A stretch of 64,000 nt of DNA from NCBI GenBank assembly GCA_025175895.1, contig CM045989.1, positions 23,243,928 to 23,307,927 of the forward strand. The letters are read 5' to 3'. The position numbers were made by a program, and so were the translations under genes. Position 1 is the stretch's first letter; every line of letters begins with the position of its first letter. Origin of the DNA: Wurfbainia villosa. Lineage: Eukaryota; Streptophyta; Magnoliopsida; Zingiberales; Zingiberaceae. The notes beneath the pieces were generated by a model. The model saw only the letters and a list, made by a program, of their open reading frames with translations, was not told the origin of the DNA and did no database searches. This document shows, in pieces, positions 34,437 to 44,494 of the stretch.

Positions 34437-34454
34437 TGGCGTCGTTGTCGGGGA
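34437..34454 (+). other. Primer-binding site (tRNA-Asp) of Athila-like element
   Basis: TGGCGTCGTTGTCGGGGA, two bases off the tRNA-Asp complement TGGCGCCGTTGCCGGGGA used by Athila-type elements, six bases after the LTR. Confidence 0.8.
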
Positions 34455-34704
34455 CTGTCGATTCGATATCAAATTGAACGGTGGTATATTAGATCGAACT
34501 TAGGATTAGATTATTTTCTTACTTTATTTTCTAATTAGTTTACTTTATTTGCTTTAGTTTTATTTTCCATATTTAGATTTAGTTTTTATTTTCAGTAGTA
34601 GTTTCTTGTTTACTTATTCCATCTTAGGTTTTTATTTGCTAGATTTATTTATTTTCTGCTTTTAGCATTAGGTTAGCACTCTTACTTTCGTGTTGGTTCG
34701 TCGT

Positions 34705-35442
34705 ATGCTTAGAAGACTAAGATCGGAAGGTCTAATTCCGATCGATTTAGAGATTGAGCGAACCTTTCACCCTCGGAGAGCAGTACAATGAAAAATGGAA
34801 GATCAAGCTGCTTCCGAGGTGAACATGGGAAGCCGACCTCTGCGGGACTACGCAGCTCCTAGCGCTAGAGGATTCAGGCCGAGCATAGTTGGACCATCCA
34901 TATCGGCGAATAACTTTGAGCTGAAGCCGACACTTATACATATGGTCTAGCAGAGTCAATTCGGGGGAGCTGCAACTGAAGACCCGAACCGATATCTTGA
35001 GGCTTTTCTTGAAGTCTGCTCAACCAATGGCCCAGGCGAGTCCCTTCCAGCGATCCGCCTGAGCCTGTTTCCATTTTCACTGCGGGATAAGGCTAAGGCT
35101 TGGCTTCACTCCTTACCCTCTGGCAGCATCACCACATGGGAGCAGTGTGAGTAGCAGTTTCTGAATAAATACTTCACACCAAGTAAGACTGCTCACATGC
35201 ACCACCTTATCACTAGCTTTTGCCAGAAGGAGGGGGAGTCCTTATTCGAAGCATGAGATCACTACAATGGGCTACTTTATCAATGCCCACACCACGGACT
35301 GGAGAGGTGGCTGGTGATCCACATTTTCTATAATGGGATTGCTTACGCCATGAAAATGTCCTTAGATTCTGCCTCAGGAGGAGCCTTAATGAACAAGACC
35401 ATCGAGGAGGCAGAGGAGCTTATTGAAGAGGTGGCACAAAAC
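34705..35442 (+). pseudogene. Athila-like Gag, N-terminal part
   Basis: Frame from ATG 34,705. Recognisable Athila Gag signatures: RPLRDYAAPS, NNFELKPTLIHMV, QFGGAATEDPNRYLEAFLEV, LFPFSLRDKAKAWLHSLPSG, TWEQ, then FLNKYFTPSKT. In-frame stops: after RAVQ, at MV(stop)QSQ, at CE(stop)QF and at EA(stop)DHYN; the last three are one base from the Gln or Trp codons expected. Gag forms the particle that packages retroelement RNA. It is interrupted at 35,442 by the SIRE-like element and resumes in frame at 52,891. Confidence 0.85.
35438..35442. repeat. Target-site duplication of SIRE-like element (left)
   Basis: AAAAC here and at 52,886-52,890. Removing the element and one copy restores the Athila Gag frame across VAQN / HHQW. 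Confidence 0.92.
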
Positions 35443-35835
35443 TATTGGTGCAACAATGCCCCAAGCATTTATATGTTTTGATGTTTGGATAATCATCTAA
35501 GTTAGGCAACAAATTGTAATCTAATGGTGAACATGAATAAGTGACAGGTAAAGGCAAAGTCCAAGTATGATCTTGGAAAAAGGAAGTCCAAAGGCAAGTC
35601 TTGGCAGCGTAAGTCCAAGCATGTAGTCTTGGCGGCGTAAAGTCCAAGCACGCCTTGGCAAAGGAAAACCCAAGACATGACAAAACCGAAGGAAGCTCTT
35701 GGAAGCAAAGCGCAAAGGATGAACAAGTCGCGGACTCGGAGGGATCCTAGAAGCGCAAGGCTTAAGGAAGAGTTAGAAGGTTGAGTCTAGGTCTAGGGGG
35801 TGAAATCAAGTATGAAATACTCATACTTGATGTGT

Positions 35836-36190
35836 ATCAGTCGACTGATATGATGTATCAGTCGACTGGTCAAGTGCTCGACTGAGTCAGGTTGAAACCC
35901 TGACTATCAGTCGACTGCCTTGGCAATGGGAGTCGACTGATGATGCTATCAGTCGACTACCAACAGTGGCAGTCGAATGATCAAGGCAAAAACAGGCACA
36001 AAATGGAGTCCCACTCGACTACAGCTTATGATCACTCGACTGATCACTTCATCAGTCGACTGATGGAGGGATCAGTCGACTGATGAGAATGTCGTTGGAC
36101 AAAATGACTCTAAATCCCACGAATCTGGCTGTTCAGAGGTCGTTAATCGCGCCGGCAATCGATTGATGTTGTACATCAGTCGACTGATCG
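35836..36190. promoter_or_regulatory. CAGTCGACTG palindrome array, U3 of SIRE-like 5' LTR
   Basis: About twelve copies, most perfect, the last ending about 30 bp before TATAAAAAG at 36,220. The corresponding block in the 3' LTR (52,178-52,490) is scrambled. Confidence 0.62.
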
Positions 36191-36219
36191 TGCTCCAACA
36201 GGAAAATCAGCCCTCTCTC

Positions 36220-36228
36220 TATAAAAAG
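36220..36228 (+). promoter_or_regulatory. TATA box of SIRE-like 5' LTR
   Basis: TATAAAAAG within CCCTCTCTCTATAAAAAGAG; repeated at 52,516-52,524. Confidence 0.65.
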
Positions 36229-36591
36229 AGGGCTGGTGGGGGTTTTTGGGGTTAATGCTTATTCTTTGATTCTTCTCCAAAGCCTCCATGAGTTTTCTAG
36301 CTTTCTAAGTGATCTTAAATCCCCTCCTCTTCTCTCTAAGCTTAAATTTTCATTCTTTGTAAAGAAGAGGAGTTGTGTTGTAAAGGAAAGCTTCTTAGTG
36401 GATTTGCTTGGGTTGATCCACCTTAAGGATCGCCGTGGAGTAGGAGCATTATCTCCGAACCACGTAAAGGCTTTGTTTGTATTGTTTTTTGTTTTTACAT
36501 ATATTATTTGTGTTTGCTTCTGCTAATCACTCTTGTAGAAACGAAAAGCGCTATTCACCCCCCCTCTAACTTCCAAACGATCACCAACAAG

Positions 36592-36603
36592 TGGTATCAG
36601 AGC
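36592..36603 (+). other. Primer-binding site (tRNA-iMet) of SIRE-like element
   Basis: Exact TGGTATCAGAGC, two bases after the LTR end CCAACA. Confidence 0.92.
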
Positions 36604-36644
36604 CCAGATCGCATCGAAAGATCTAGCAATCAACCGGAGCAAAG

Positions 36645-37269
36645 ATGGCTTTTCAAGAGGGGTATAGCACGGCGAGGCCTCCGTTCTTCGACGGCAACGA
36701 CTTCGAATATTGGAAAGGTAGGATGGAGTATTACTTAATGAATGATATTGAGAATTGGTTTAGTGTTGTAGATGGTTTCGAGAAGCCGATCGACGAATTC
36801 GGAGCACCACTACCGACAAAAGATTGGACAAGAGAGATGGCCAAGAAAGCCAAGCAAATGCAAAAGCAACGACCACACTTCAATGTGGTCTATCCAAGGA
36901 GCAACTCTCTAAAGTCGGGCCCTTCAACTCCGCAAAAGAGCTTTGGGAGAAGCTCATCGAACTCAATGAAGGATCCAAAGAAACAAGAACGGCCAAGAGG
37001 GATCTTTTGATTGGCCAACTCCAAAGCTTCACTATGAAGACAAACGAGACCGTGAGCCAAATGCACAGGCGTTTCAAGGAAGTAGTCAACGGACTACACG
37101 TTATAGGTGAGAAGGTCGACAACCGAGACCTAGTAAGGTATGTGTTACAAGCTTTCCCTAGAACCAACTTATGGGCTTCAATGGTAGATGTCTATAAGGT
37201 CTCTAGGGATCTTTCATTAGTTAAGTTAGATGAGCTATTTTGTGAATTTCAATTACATGAACAAGCTAA
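36645..37269 (+). pseudogene. SIRE-like Gag, N-terminal part
   Basis: Starts MAFQEGYSTARPPFFDGNDF, with the FEYWKGRMEYYL motif of copia Gag. A frameshift near 36,860 moves the frame; it continues TTTLQCGLSKEQLSKVGPF, ELWEKLIELNEGSKETR, QMHRRFKEVVNGLHVIGEKV and ends LHEQAN at the insertion of the family Y element. Capsid domain of the UBN2/DUF4219-type copia Gag. Apart from the frameshift it is intact. Continues in frame at 46,711. Confidence 0.88.
37265..37269. repeat. Target-site duplication of family Y element (left)
   Basis: GCTAA here and at 46,711-46,715; gag reads LHEQ-A-N-TSSKEK across the restored site. Confidence 0.93.
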
Positions 37270-37816
37270 TGTTGGGTTTCCGGCACCGCGGCGTGTGTGT
37301 GTTCGATCATGTTTCGTAAACATGAGCACAGCGGAAGCAATTAAAATTAATAAATCTATATTTATTACAACACACACAACACACGCATGCTATTACAACA
37401 AGTGTAGACATAACCGTAAATTAAAATTTACAATAAAAGAAATTATCTACGTTATACCTTTCGTATGACGTGTAGCGGGAACGGCATCAACCGGAACGAT
37501 CCTCGTAAGAATCGTCTCTATCCGTATCCACGCCGAGCTCCTCGGGATGACTTCGCTAAGTTACGAGCTTCGTCTTCGTACGGGTTACTAGCCTCGTGTT
37601 GAAGACGACATGATCGAGAGATGATCACGATCCGAATCCAAATTCGGATCCTAAAACGAGTTCTCAAAACTCGCTTCTCCGGAGAGGTATTCGTCAACCG
37701 TTTGACGAATCCTTCGTCCTCCACCTCAGAGGATTACCGGAGATCAAATCCCCGGTATGTTAGCCGCTGTCGGATCACTAACCGTCGTCCAAACGACGCT
37801 CCGACGAGAGGAGAAG

Positions 37817-37842
37817 AAGCTGTCCAGAAAACTGGACAGCTT
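37817..37842 (-). promoter_or_regulatory. 11-bp-stem hairpin in family Y LTR leader
   Basis: Inverted repeat AAGCTGTCCAG-AAAA-CTGGACAGCTT, perfect 11-bp stem and 4-nt loop, about 245 nt downstream of the TATA box on the minus strand, hence within R/U5 of the transcript. Present at 45,042-45,067 and, diverged, at 28,511. Confidence 0.55.
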
Positions 37843-38085
37843 GGTGGAGGAGTAGGCGCCGGCCAAAACAAGGAGAGAAAAGGCTCACCTTGATGCCGAA
37901 CCTATAGGAGATCACCGGAGGGTCGCCGGAGGTTCACCGGCTGGAGCTTGGATGCCGGCAAGGGTCTTGGACGGCGGCACAAAGCTGGGCGGCTTGTAGT
38001 TGGGCGCCGAAAATTCCTACAAGGGTGGGCGGCAACTTCAAGCTAGGGTTTTGGATGATTAGGGTTTAACAATCCCTTAAGCCCT

Positions 38086-38093
38086 CTTTTATA
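38086..38093 (-). promoter_or_regulatory. TATA box of family Y 3' LTR
   Basis: Minus-strand TATAAAAG(AGGGC); same site at 45,318-45,325. Confidence 0.6.
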
Positions 38094-39474
38094 GATAACT
38101 AATTCTCTTAATGGTTAATGGATCATATCCATAAAGCCCGTTAACCCGCTCCATTAGGATAAGTTAAAATAAACCAAACCATGATGGTTTATTTTAAGTT
38201 AAAACGAACCGAACCAAGCTTTGGTTCATTCGTTTAATATAAACCAAACCCTTTGGTTTATTCTCATCCATTGGATTAGAACCAAACCATTTTGGTCCAT
38301 CCATTATGTCTTCATAAGACACCGCCCATCCACGCTTCCATTGCGACTGAAACAATTTCATGCTCGCTTTATGTTTGGTCCAACCAAACATAGTTTCTCT
38401 CGGTCTGAGAATCCCATTCTCAAGCTCATTTTAAATCCTTTGGATTACACTCGTTGTGCGTGTGACCAAATAGGTTCTCGGTTTATGTTGGCCGTCTATA
38501 ATTAACCATTAATTATAGAACGATCATGAGTGGCACCTAGTAGTACATCATGATCCCCAATTAACCGAAAAGATCAGCGGTTGATCGAACTATTTACGAA
38601 ACCCTTGATGGCTCGAATGAATCGTGCCCCATTCCTTCACTCATCTTATACCCACTTGGTTCAGGACATGGTCTATTGTGTGGTCCCACTAGGTCGACTC
38701 GTCACACCTAGCCCAAGTATCATTTCCTCGTCCCCTACGGATTCTAGTTACTCCACATGTATCGAAGAGTACCTTACTCTAAACATGTAATGCTTTGGCC
38801 AAAGACTTTAGTAACAATCCGACGAGAGGCCATGGGTATACATCTCCTCGCAAGGAGTGGTGAATCCTTTATAGGCTACTCAAACACCTTCGATCACTTC
38901 GACTTATACCCAATCATCCCGGGTCCACATCTCCTCGGAGATGTTTGCTTAGGATGTCAAAGCATAAGTCTCCATGATCAAGATGACTTGAATACCGCAA
39001 GTCAAAGGAACATCGCACTTAAGCCACAGTAAGAACTTCATTGACATATCTATATATGCAGAGAACCATATGAAGTCTTACGGCTGGTCACTCAATGAAC
39101 TAGTTACCATAACTAGCATCCACGATTAACCGGACATCACAATGTCTCCGGCCGGTGAGAATCATTTGCTTGGATACACCAAGGAGTATACCTCGTGCTA
39201 GTCTCGACAGAATTGATGGTGTCCAAATCCATCAATTCATCGACTAGGGATAATTCCGATACATCACAATTACACATGTAGAGATACTCACTAGTTGTGA
39301 TCAAATCACAAATTCTCTCATGCTGTGAATCGTATCGTGGACATTCAGTAAATGAGTTTAAGATCCAATCAAATACATTAAACATGTATACTCAAATAGT
39401 GAATCTTCATTTATCATATAAATGGTTCATACATAAGGTGATTGCCTTAGGACATCTCTCATATATTACTAACA

Positions 39475-39487
39475 GACTCCCACTTGG
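39475..39487 (-). other. Polypurine tract of family Y element
   Basis: Minus-strand CCAAGTGGGAGTC directly before the LTR start TGTTAG. Confidence 0.8.
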
Positions 39488-39488
39488 C

Positions 39489-40436
39489 CTAATGCCAATC
39501 GCTACGGTATCCAATACCATAAGCTCTAACATGACCCTCAAACTTACTTTGAGGTAATGCTTTAGTCAAAGGATCCGCTAAATTCCTTTCAGTGGGAATT
39601 TTCTCGATTTGTATTTCGTTCCTACTGATGATCTCTCTGATAAGATGATAGCGGTGAAGCACATGTTTGGATCGTTGATGAGACCTTGGCTCTTTCGCCT
39701 GTGCAATTGCTCTATTGTTGTCGCAGTAGACCGGTATTGCTTCAACAATGGCCGGAATCACACCAAGTTCATGAACGAACTTCTTGATCCAAACTGCTTC
39801 CTTTCTGCCAAGGCTGCAATATATTACCTCGATGGTAGAATCCGCTCTGATCTCTTGTTTGGAACTTTTCCAACTCACTGCGCCCCCATTCAAGGTGAAC
39901 ACGTATCCAGACTGAGACCTGGAATCATCCTTGTCTGTCTGGAAGCTGGCATCCGTATACACGCGTATCACCATGTCCCCTTCTCCATATATTAGGAACA
40001 CATCCTTAGTTCTTCTCAAGTACTTAAGGATCGTCTTAACAGCCGCCCAATGATCCATTCCTGGATTGGATTGGTATCTGCTCGTGACACTCAGAGCGTA
40101 CGATACATCGGGCCTCGTACATAACATAACATACATGATAGATCCTATTGCGGATGCATAGGGAATCTTACTCATGCAAATCCTCTCGTCTTCTGTGCGC
40201 GGACACATAGACTTCGAAAGGTGTACCCCATGCCTGATGGGCAGATAACCCTTCTTGGATTCCGACATGCTAAACCTCTTTAGCACTCGGTCTATATATG
40301 TAGACTGCGAAAGACCAAGCAACCGTTTCGATCTATCTCTATAGATCTTAATCCCAAGGATGTAGGTTGCTTCTCCCAGGTCTTTCATGGAGAATGTCTT
40401 GGATAACCAAACCTTAACTGACTGTAAGATTGACAC
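39489..40436 (-). pseudogene. Family Y RT C-terminal part and RNase H
   Basis: 315-codon open frame. Begins just after the YVDD region (SILQSVKVWLSKTFSMKDLG, YILGIKIYRDRS), then the thumb/connection (TRPDVSYALSVTSRYQSNPG), RNase H with YTDASFQTDKDDSRSQSGYV, the second acidic region ADSTIEVIYCSL (the usual EAEY is changed to EVIY) and CDNNRAIAQAKEP, then the HIEKIP...LADPLTKALPQ-type tail. RNase H degrades RNA in the RNA-DNA hybrid. The altered catalytic Glu suggests inactivity. Confidence 0.9.
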
Positions 40437-40466
40437 ATCGTTTCCTATAAGTAATATGTCATCGAC

Positions 40467-41582
40467 CTACAATACTAGGAACACGACTGCACTCCCACTA
40501 ACCTTCTTGTACACACAAGGTTCGTCTGGATTTTGTGAGAAATCAAACTTTTTGATCGTCTCATCAAAACGGATATTCCAGCTCCTGGATGCTTGCTTCA
40601 ATCCATAAATGGATCGTCGCAATTTGCATACCTTGGTTTTATCAACCGATGTGAAACCCTCAGGTTGTATCATATACACGTCCTCGAGCAGGTTTCCATT
40701 AAGGAAAGCTGTTCTCACATCCATCTGCCATATCTCATAATCATAATGAGCCGCTATGGCCAGGAGCATCCGAATGGATTTAAGCATAGCTACAGGCGAA
40801 TAGGTTTCGTCATAATCAACACCTTGTTTTTGACGATATCCTTTCGCCACCAATCTAACCTTATAGGTAATCACATTACCATCCATGTCGGTTTTCTTCT
40901 TGAAAACCCACTTGCACCCTATAGGCTTTATGCCTTCAGGTGGGTCAACCAAGTTCCAAACTTGGTTTTCGTACATGGAATCCATTTCCGACTTCATGGC
41001 ACCAAGCCACTTATCCCTTTCTGAACTTGTCAGCACTTCTTCATAACTGGTAGGCTCCTCATCATCTATGAGTAACACGTCGTTCGATTCACTTACGAGA
41101 AATCCATATCTCTCAGGAATATTGCGTGTTCTACTAGATCTACGAAGATGTGGTGTTACAATAGGTCCAGCCGATTGCTCATCACTATGAGTTGTCGGCT
41201 GTTGTGCTTCACCAGGTATCTCATCAATGTCTATTTGAGTCTCTCGAGCCTCCTCAAGCTCGACGACACTCCCACTGTTTTTTTGCAAAAGAAACTCTTT
41301 CTCTAGAAACACAGCATGCCTTGAAACAAACACCTTTTGTTCCACAGGATGATAGAATTGGTAACCCCTTGTTTCCTTAGGGTATCCAATAAATAGACAT
41401 TTATCAGACTTAGCATCCAGTTTGTACGATCTGATCCGCTTCACATAAGCGAGACAACCCCATATCTTCAAGTAAGATACATGAGGTTTCTTACCATTCC
41501 ATATCTCATATGGAGTAGTTGAGACTACCTTGGTAGGCATTACATTTAACAAGTAAGCGGTATGCGAAGTGCATAACCCCAA
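40467..41582 (-). pseudogene. Family Y integrase tail and RT N-terminal part
   Basis: 371 codons: integrase C-terminal part (TPYEIWNGKKPHVSYLKIWG, CLFIGYPKETRGYQF), a hydrophilic linker with RRSSRTRNIPERYGFL, then RVT_2 RT (WLGAMKSEMDSMYENQVWNL, WVFKKKTDMDGNV, ARLVAKG-like VRLVAKGYRQKQGVDYDE, QMDVRTAFLNGNL, IYGLKQASRSW). It ends at TAG 40,467-40,469, where the Tyr of the YVDD active site should be; VDDILLIGND continues beyond. One base change would explain the loss. Confidence 0.9.
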
Positions 41583-41597
41583 AGGACTTGGGAAGAG

Positions 41598-41975
41598 TCA
41601 TGATTCATCATTGACCTGACCATGTCCAACAAGATCGATTCGCCTCTCAAATACACCATTATCTTTGTGGTGTATAGAGTGAGTCCATTGAGACAATATG
41701 CCATTGTCTCTTAGATAATCAAGAAACTCTTGACTTAAGTATTCACCGCCTCGATCTGATCGAAGTATTTTAATACTCTTGTCATGTTGTTTCTCTACTT
41801 CATTTCTGAATTCTTTGAACCTTTCAAAGGCTTCAGACTTGTGTTTCATCGAGAACACATACCCAAACCGTGAGTGATCATCGGTGAAGGTAATGAAGTA
41901 GCTATAGCCTCCTAAAGCTTGAGTTGACATAGGTCCACATACATCAGTATGTACTAGACCTAGTAACTCTCCCAC
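41598..41975 (-). pseudogene. Family Y integrase core
   Basis: 125 codons: GELLGLVHTDVCGPM (first catalytic Asp), ITFTDDHSRFGYVF, KILRSDRGGEYLSQEF (second Asp) and a mutated Glu region NGVFERRIDL. Frameshifts at both ends separate it from the pre-integrase region and the tail. Relatives read TPQxNGVxERRNRTLLD here, so the end of the core is damaged. Confidence 0.87.
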
Positions 41976-42611
41976 TCGTTCACCTTAGTCATCTTGCCTT
42001 TTAAGCATGATTCGCATGTATCGTATGAATCCAATTCAAACGATTCCAGAATTCCACATCGATGTAATTCGGACATGCGTTTCTTGCTTATATGGCCAAG
42101 ACAACAATGCCACATATAGGAGTCTATTTGATTATCCTTTCGAGCATGCTTGTTGCTCACTTCGATATTGAAAAAGTCACTAGATACGTCCAACGTATAA
42201 ATACCATTGCTTAAAGTTCCAGTCCCATAAAGAACTCCATTCAAAGTTATGTAACAACAATTGTTACTAAAAGTCAAATGGTACCCATTTCTATTTAAAC
42301 AAGAAATAGAAATGATGTTCTTTATCAACGAAGGAACATAAAAGCAATTGTCCAGTTCTAAGACAAGTCCTACAGGGAGTTCCAACAAATACGTTCCGAT
42401 GGCGAGTGCAGCAACCGTTGCTCCATTCCCAACACGTAAATTTGACTCTCCCATTGACGAATCTTCTTCTATTCCTTAGCCCATGTATGTCATTACATAT
42501 ATGTGAGCCACACCCAGTATCGAATACCCAAGTGTCTGAGGAAATAGAATGACAATCAATAAAGAAGATTTCTGAAGAAGATGGGGCATCCGATGCCTTA
42601 TCCTTCTTCAC
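41960..42611 (-). pseudogene. Family Y protease and pre-integrase zinc domain
   Basis: Protease active site WVFDTGCGSHICND (D-T-G) in one frame; after a frameshift near 42,450 the frame continues NLRVGNGATVAALAIGTYLL, LDNCFYVPSLIKNIISIS and the GAG_pre-integrase HHCC region MWHCCLGHISKKRM...CESCLKGKMTK. Protease cleaves the polyprotein; the HHCC domain assists integrase. Confidence 0.85.
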
Positions 42612-43255
42612 GGACTCAAGATAAATCTTGTACTTTCTTCACAAATGGCTCTCCTTGCCATAATGATGGCAAGTTTCCTTTTGTGCTAGTTCTACCTTCT
42701 TAGCCCTTCTCTTCTTTCCCTTCTGCTGTTCCTTTGACTTCCTCTTAGAACCTTTCTTCGAGGAATCAACTAACAGCACCGTCCCCTGCTCATGCTTCTC
42801 AGAAGACTCCACAGTCTTGACGTATTGGCGATACCACGGATGAACCTCCTAGCATCTCAGAGGTGAAGAGGAGCTTTGAGACTTGAACCTTTCAATCTCA
42901 CTTGCTCATCAACCAACTCACAAAGATGAAGGACTACGATATGAGCATCCATATGCTCATGCTTCTTCGTAGCTTGGGTTCCATCGTGGCTAACATGATC
43001 ACAACTCATTTGTTGAGAATCACTCACATGTTTACGATAGGCCAACAATTGGTCCAAAGTTGCATCGTCACTAGAAGAGCGGGAAGAGCGCCGAGGACAT
43101 ACACAAGCTTTTCCACCTTGAGAACAATTCTCAAGTTTCTAAGCTAGTCCAAGAAGTTCGGCTCGATCAATTTATTTGAATCAAAATGGAGCATAAATTC
43201 AAAGACATCAGGATCATCTTAGAAATACAAAACAAGCATATATGAGAAAATGATT
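42612..43255 (-). pseudogene. Family Y Gag, internally deleted
   Basis: Fragments of copia Gag: FLD(stop)LRNLRIVLKVEKLVYVLG near 43,140-43,090, then DQLLAYRKHVSDSQQMSCDH, HEHMDAHIVVLHLCELVDEQ (42,857-43,057), VSKLLFTSEMLGG, and then directly a Lys-rich tail with a decayed knuckle ETCHHYGKESH. The middle of the capsid domain is missing and there are several frameshifts. Confidence 0.7.
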
Positions 43256-44481
43256 TTTAAAATGCATCAATATACATTTATAAATCCCATTCATTTTTCG
43301 AATTTCAAAAACCCCAAAATCACTTCGGGAGATCGTAGGTCCATCTCCGAATGGGCTGATATCCATCATAGTTATGAACAACCTTGGAGAGAGTCCAACA
43401 AGCCATTCATAACTACGACGGTAGGTATCAACTATCCCGATTGCATATCACGTATATGCAACTATCACAATGTGCTATCAACTAATTGAATGTTCACACA
43501 TACATCGGGTTGTTAACACATTAACAAGTATGCATCATATGCATAGCACCCAACTTCACCTCCCTTTACATCGACCTTGGAGAGAGTCCAACAAGCCGAT
43601 GCTCCAGGTTAAAGCCAACCCATTAATCAAGACATAGTTTTAATATGGTTAGAGCGCATTCAACCAATTAGCCCAGCTTGGAGAGAGTCCAACAACCAAA
43701 GCTAACGATTGACCTCTGACTCTTACCATATTAGTATTAAACTATTCCATGGTTTGAACATATTCAGGTTCGAGCCGGGCTTGGAGAGAGTCCAACAACC
43801 CAAACAAGAAACAGAACTCTGGTTCTAACCATATAATGGAAGGTGTAGGCTTTAATATTGATTAAGGGTTTTTATGTCTCATCCTCTTTGCATGCAAATA
43901 ACTATTATCTACATGGCATGGCATACATGGCATACACCTACATGTCACGACACGCATGGCATAATGTTATGCATCTAATGCAATTACATGGCATACAATT
44001 ATGTCATGTATATAATTTCCTTATATGTCATAACTATTTATGGAAATAAAATATGTTTAAGGTTTGATTCTCCAAATCAAATCATAATTAAATTAGGAAA
44101 CAAATTTCCAAATCTAATCACATATTTTATTCATGGAATTATTTGATTAAGGAAAATCTATTTAGGAAACCAATTTCCTAAATCATTAAAACTACTTATG
44201 GAAATAAAATATTTTAAGATTTGATTTCCCAAATCAAATCATGATTAAATTAGGAAACAAATTTCCAGAATCTAATCAAATATTTTATTTATAGAAAATA
44301 TCAATTTCCATAAATACTTCCAACTTTCCAAAAGTGGAAGATTTCCATAAATACTTCTAGACTTTCCAAAATTGAAAAATTTCCATAAATACTTCTAAAT
44401 TTCCAAAATTTAGAAAATTTCCAGAAATACATTATGACTATCGCAAAACCATTTTTATGATTATGTCGAAACACAACCTGG
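43256..44481 (-). other. Family Y 5' leader
   Basis: 1.2-kb non-coding leader between primer site and gag. The gag-proximal part has four copies of a 19-bp motif able to fold into a hairpin; the distal part (44,050-44,450) is a degenerate AT-rich tandem of GGAAATTTATGGAA-like units. Confidence 0.65.
43383..43799 (-). repeat. Four CTTGGAGAGAGTCCAACAA motifs in family Y leader
   Basis: Copies at 43,383-43,401, 43,576-43,594, 43,677-43,695 and 43,781-43,799, identical over 19 bp though the sequence between them is unrelated. Each holds TTGGA-GAGAG-TCCAA, a 5-bp stem and 5-nt loop. Confidence 0.75.
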
Positions 44482-44493
44482 GCTCTGATACCA
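44482..44493 (-). other. Primer-binding site (tRNA-iMet) of family Y element
   Basis: Minus-strand TGGTATCAGAGC, one base from the LTR edge. Confidence 0.92.
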
Positions 44494-44494
44494 C

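Larger units (their letters stand above)
35443..36589 (+). repeat. 5' LTR of SIRE-like element
   Basis: 1,147 bp, TATTGGTGCAAC...CCAACA (TG mutated to TA). Contains a CCAAG hairpin array (35,565-35,660), the palindrome array (35,836-36,190) and a TATA box (36,220). The layout is the same as family B LTRs. Confidence 0.92.
37270..39474 (-). repeat. 3' LTR of family Y element
   Basis: 2,205 bp; minus-strand start TGTTAGTAATATATGAG at 39,474, end ...GGAAACCCAACA at 37,270. Nearly identical to 44,495-46,710 except small indel clusters near 38,680 and 39,080-39,240. Confidence 0.93.

Noticed and set aside
37518..38505. Frames repeated at 37.5-38.5 kb and 44.7-45.7 kb as duplicated genes
   Set aside because: The duplication is the two LTRs of family Y; the frames carry no domain.
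39609..41380. Plus-strand frames over 39.6-41.4 kb
   Set aside because: They are antisense to the minus-strand family Y integrase/RT/RNase H, which has clear motifs.
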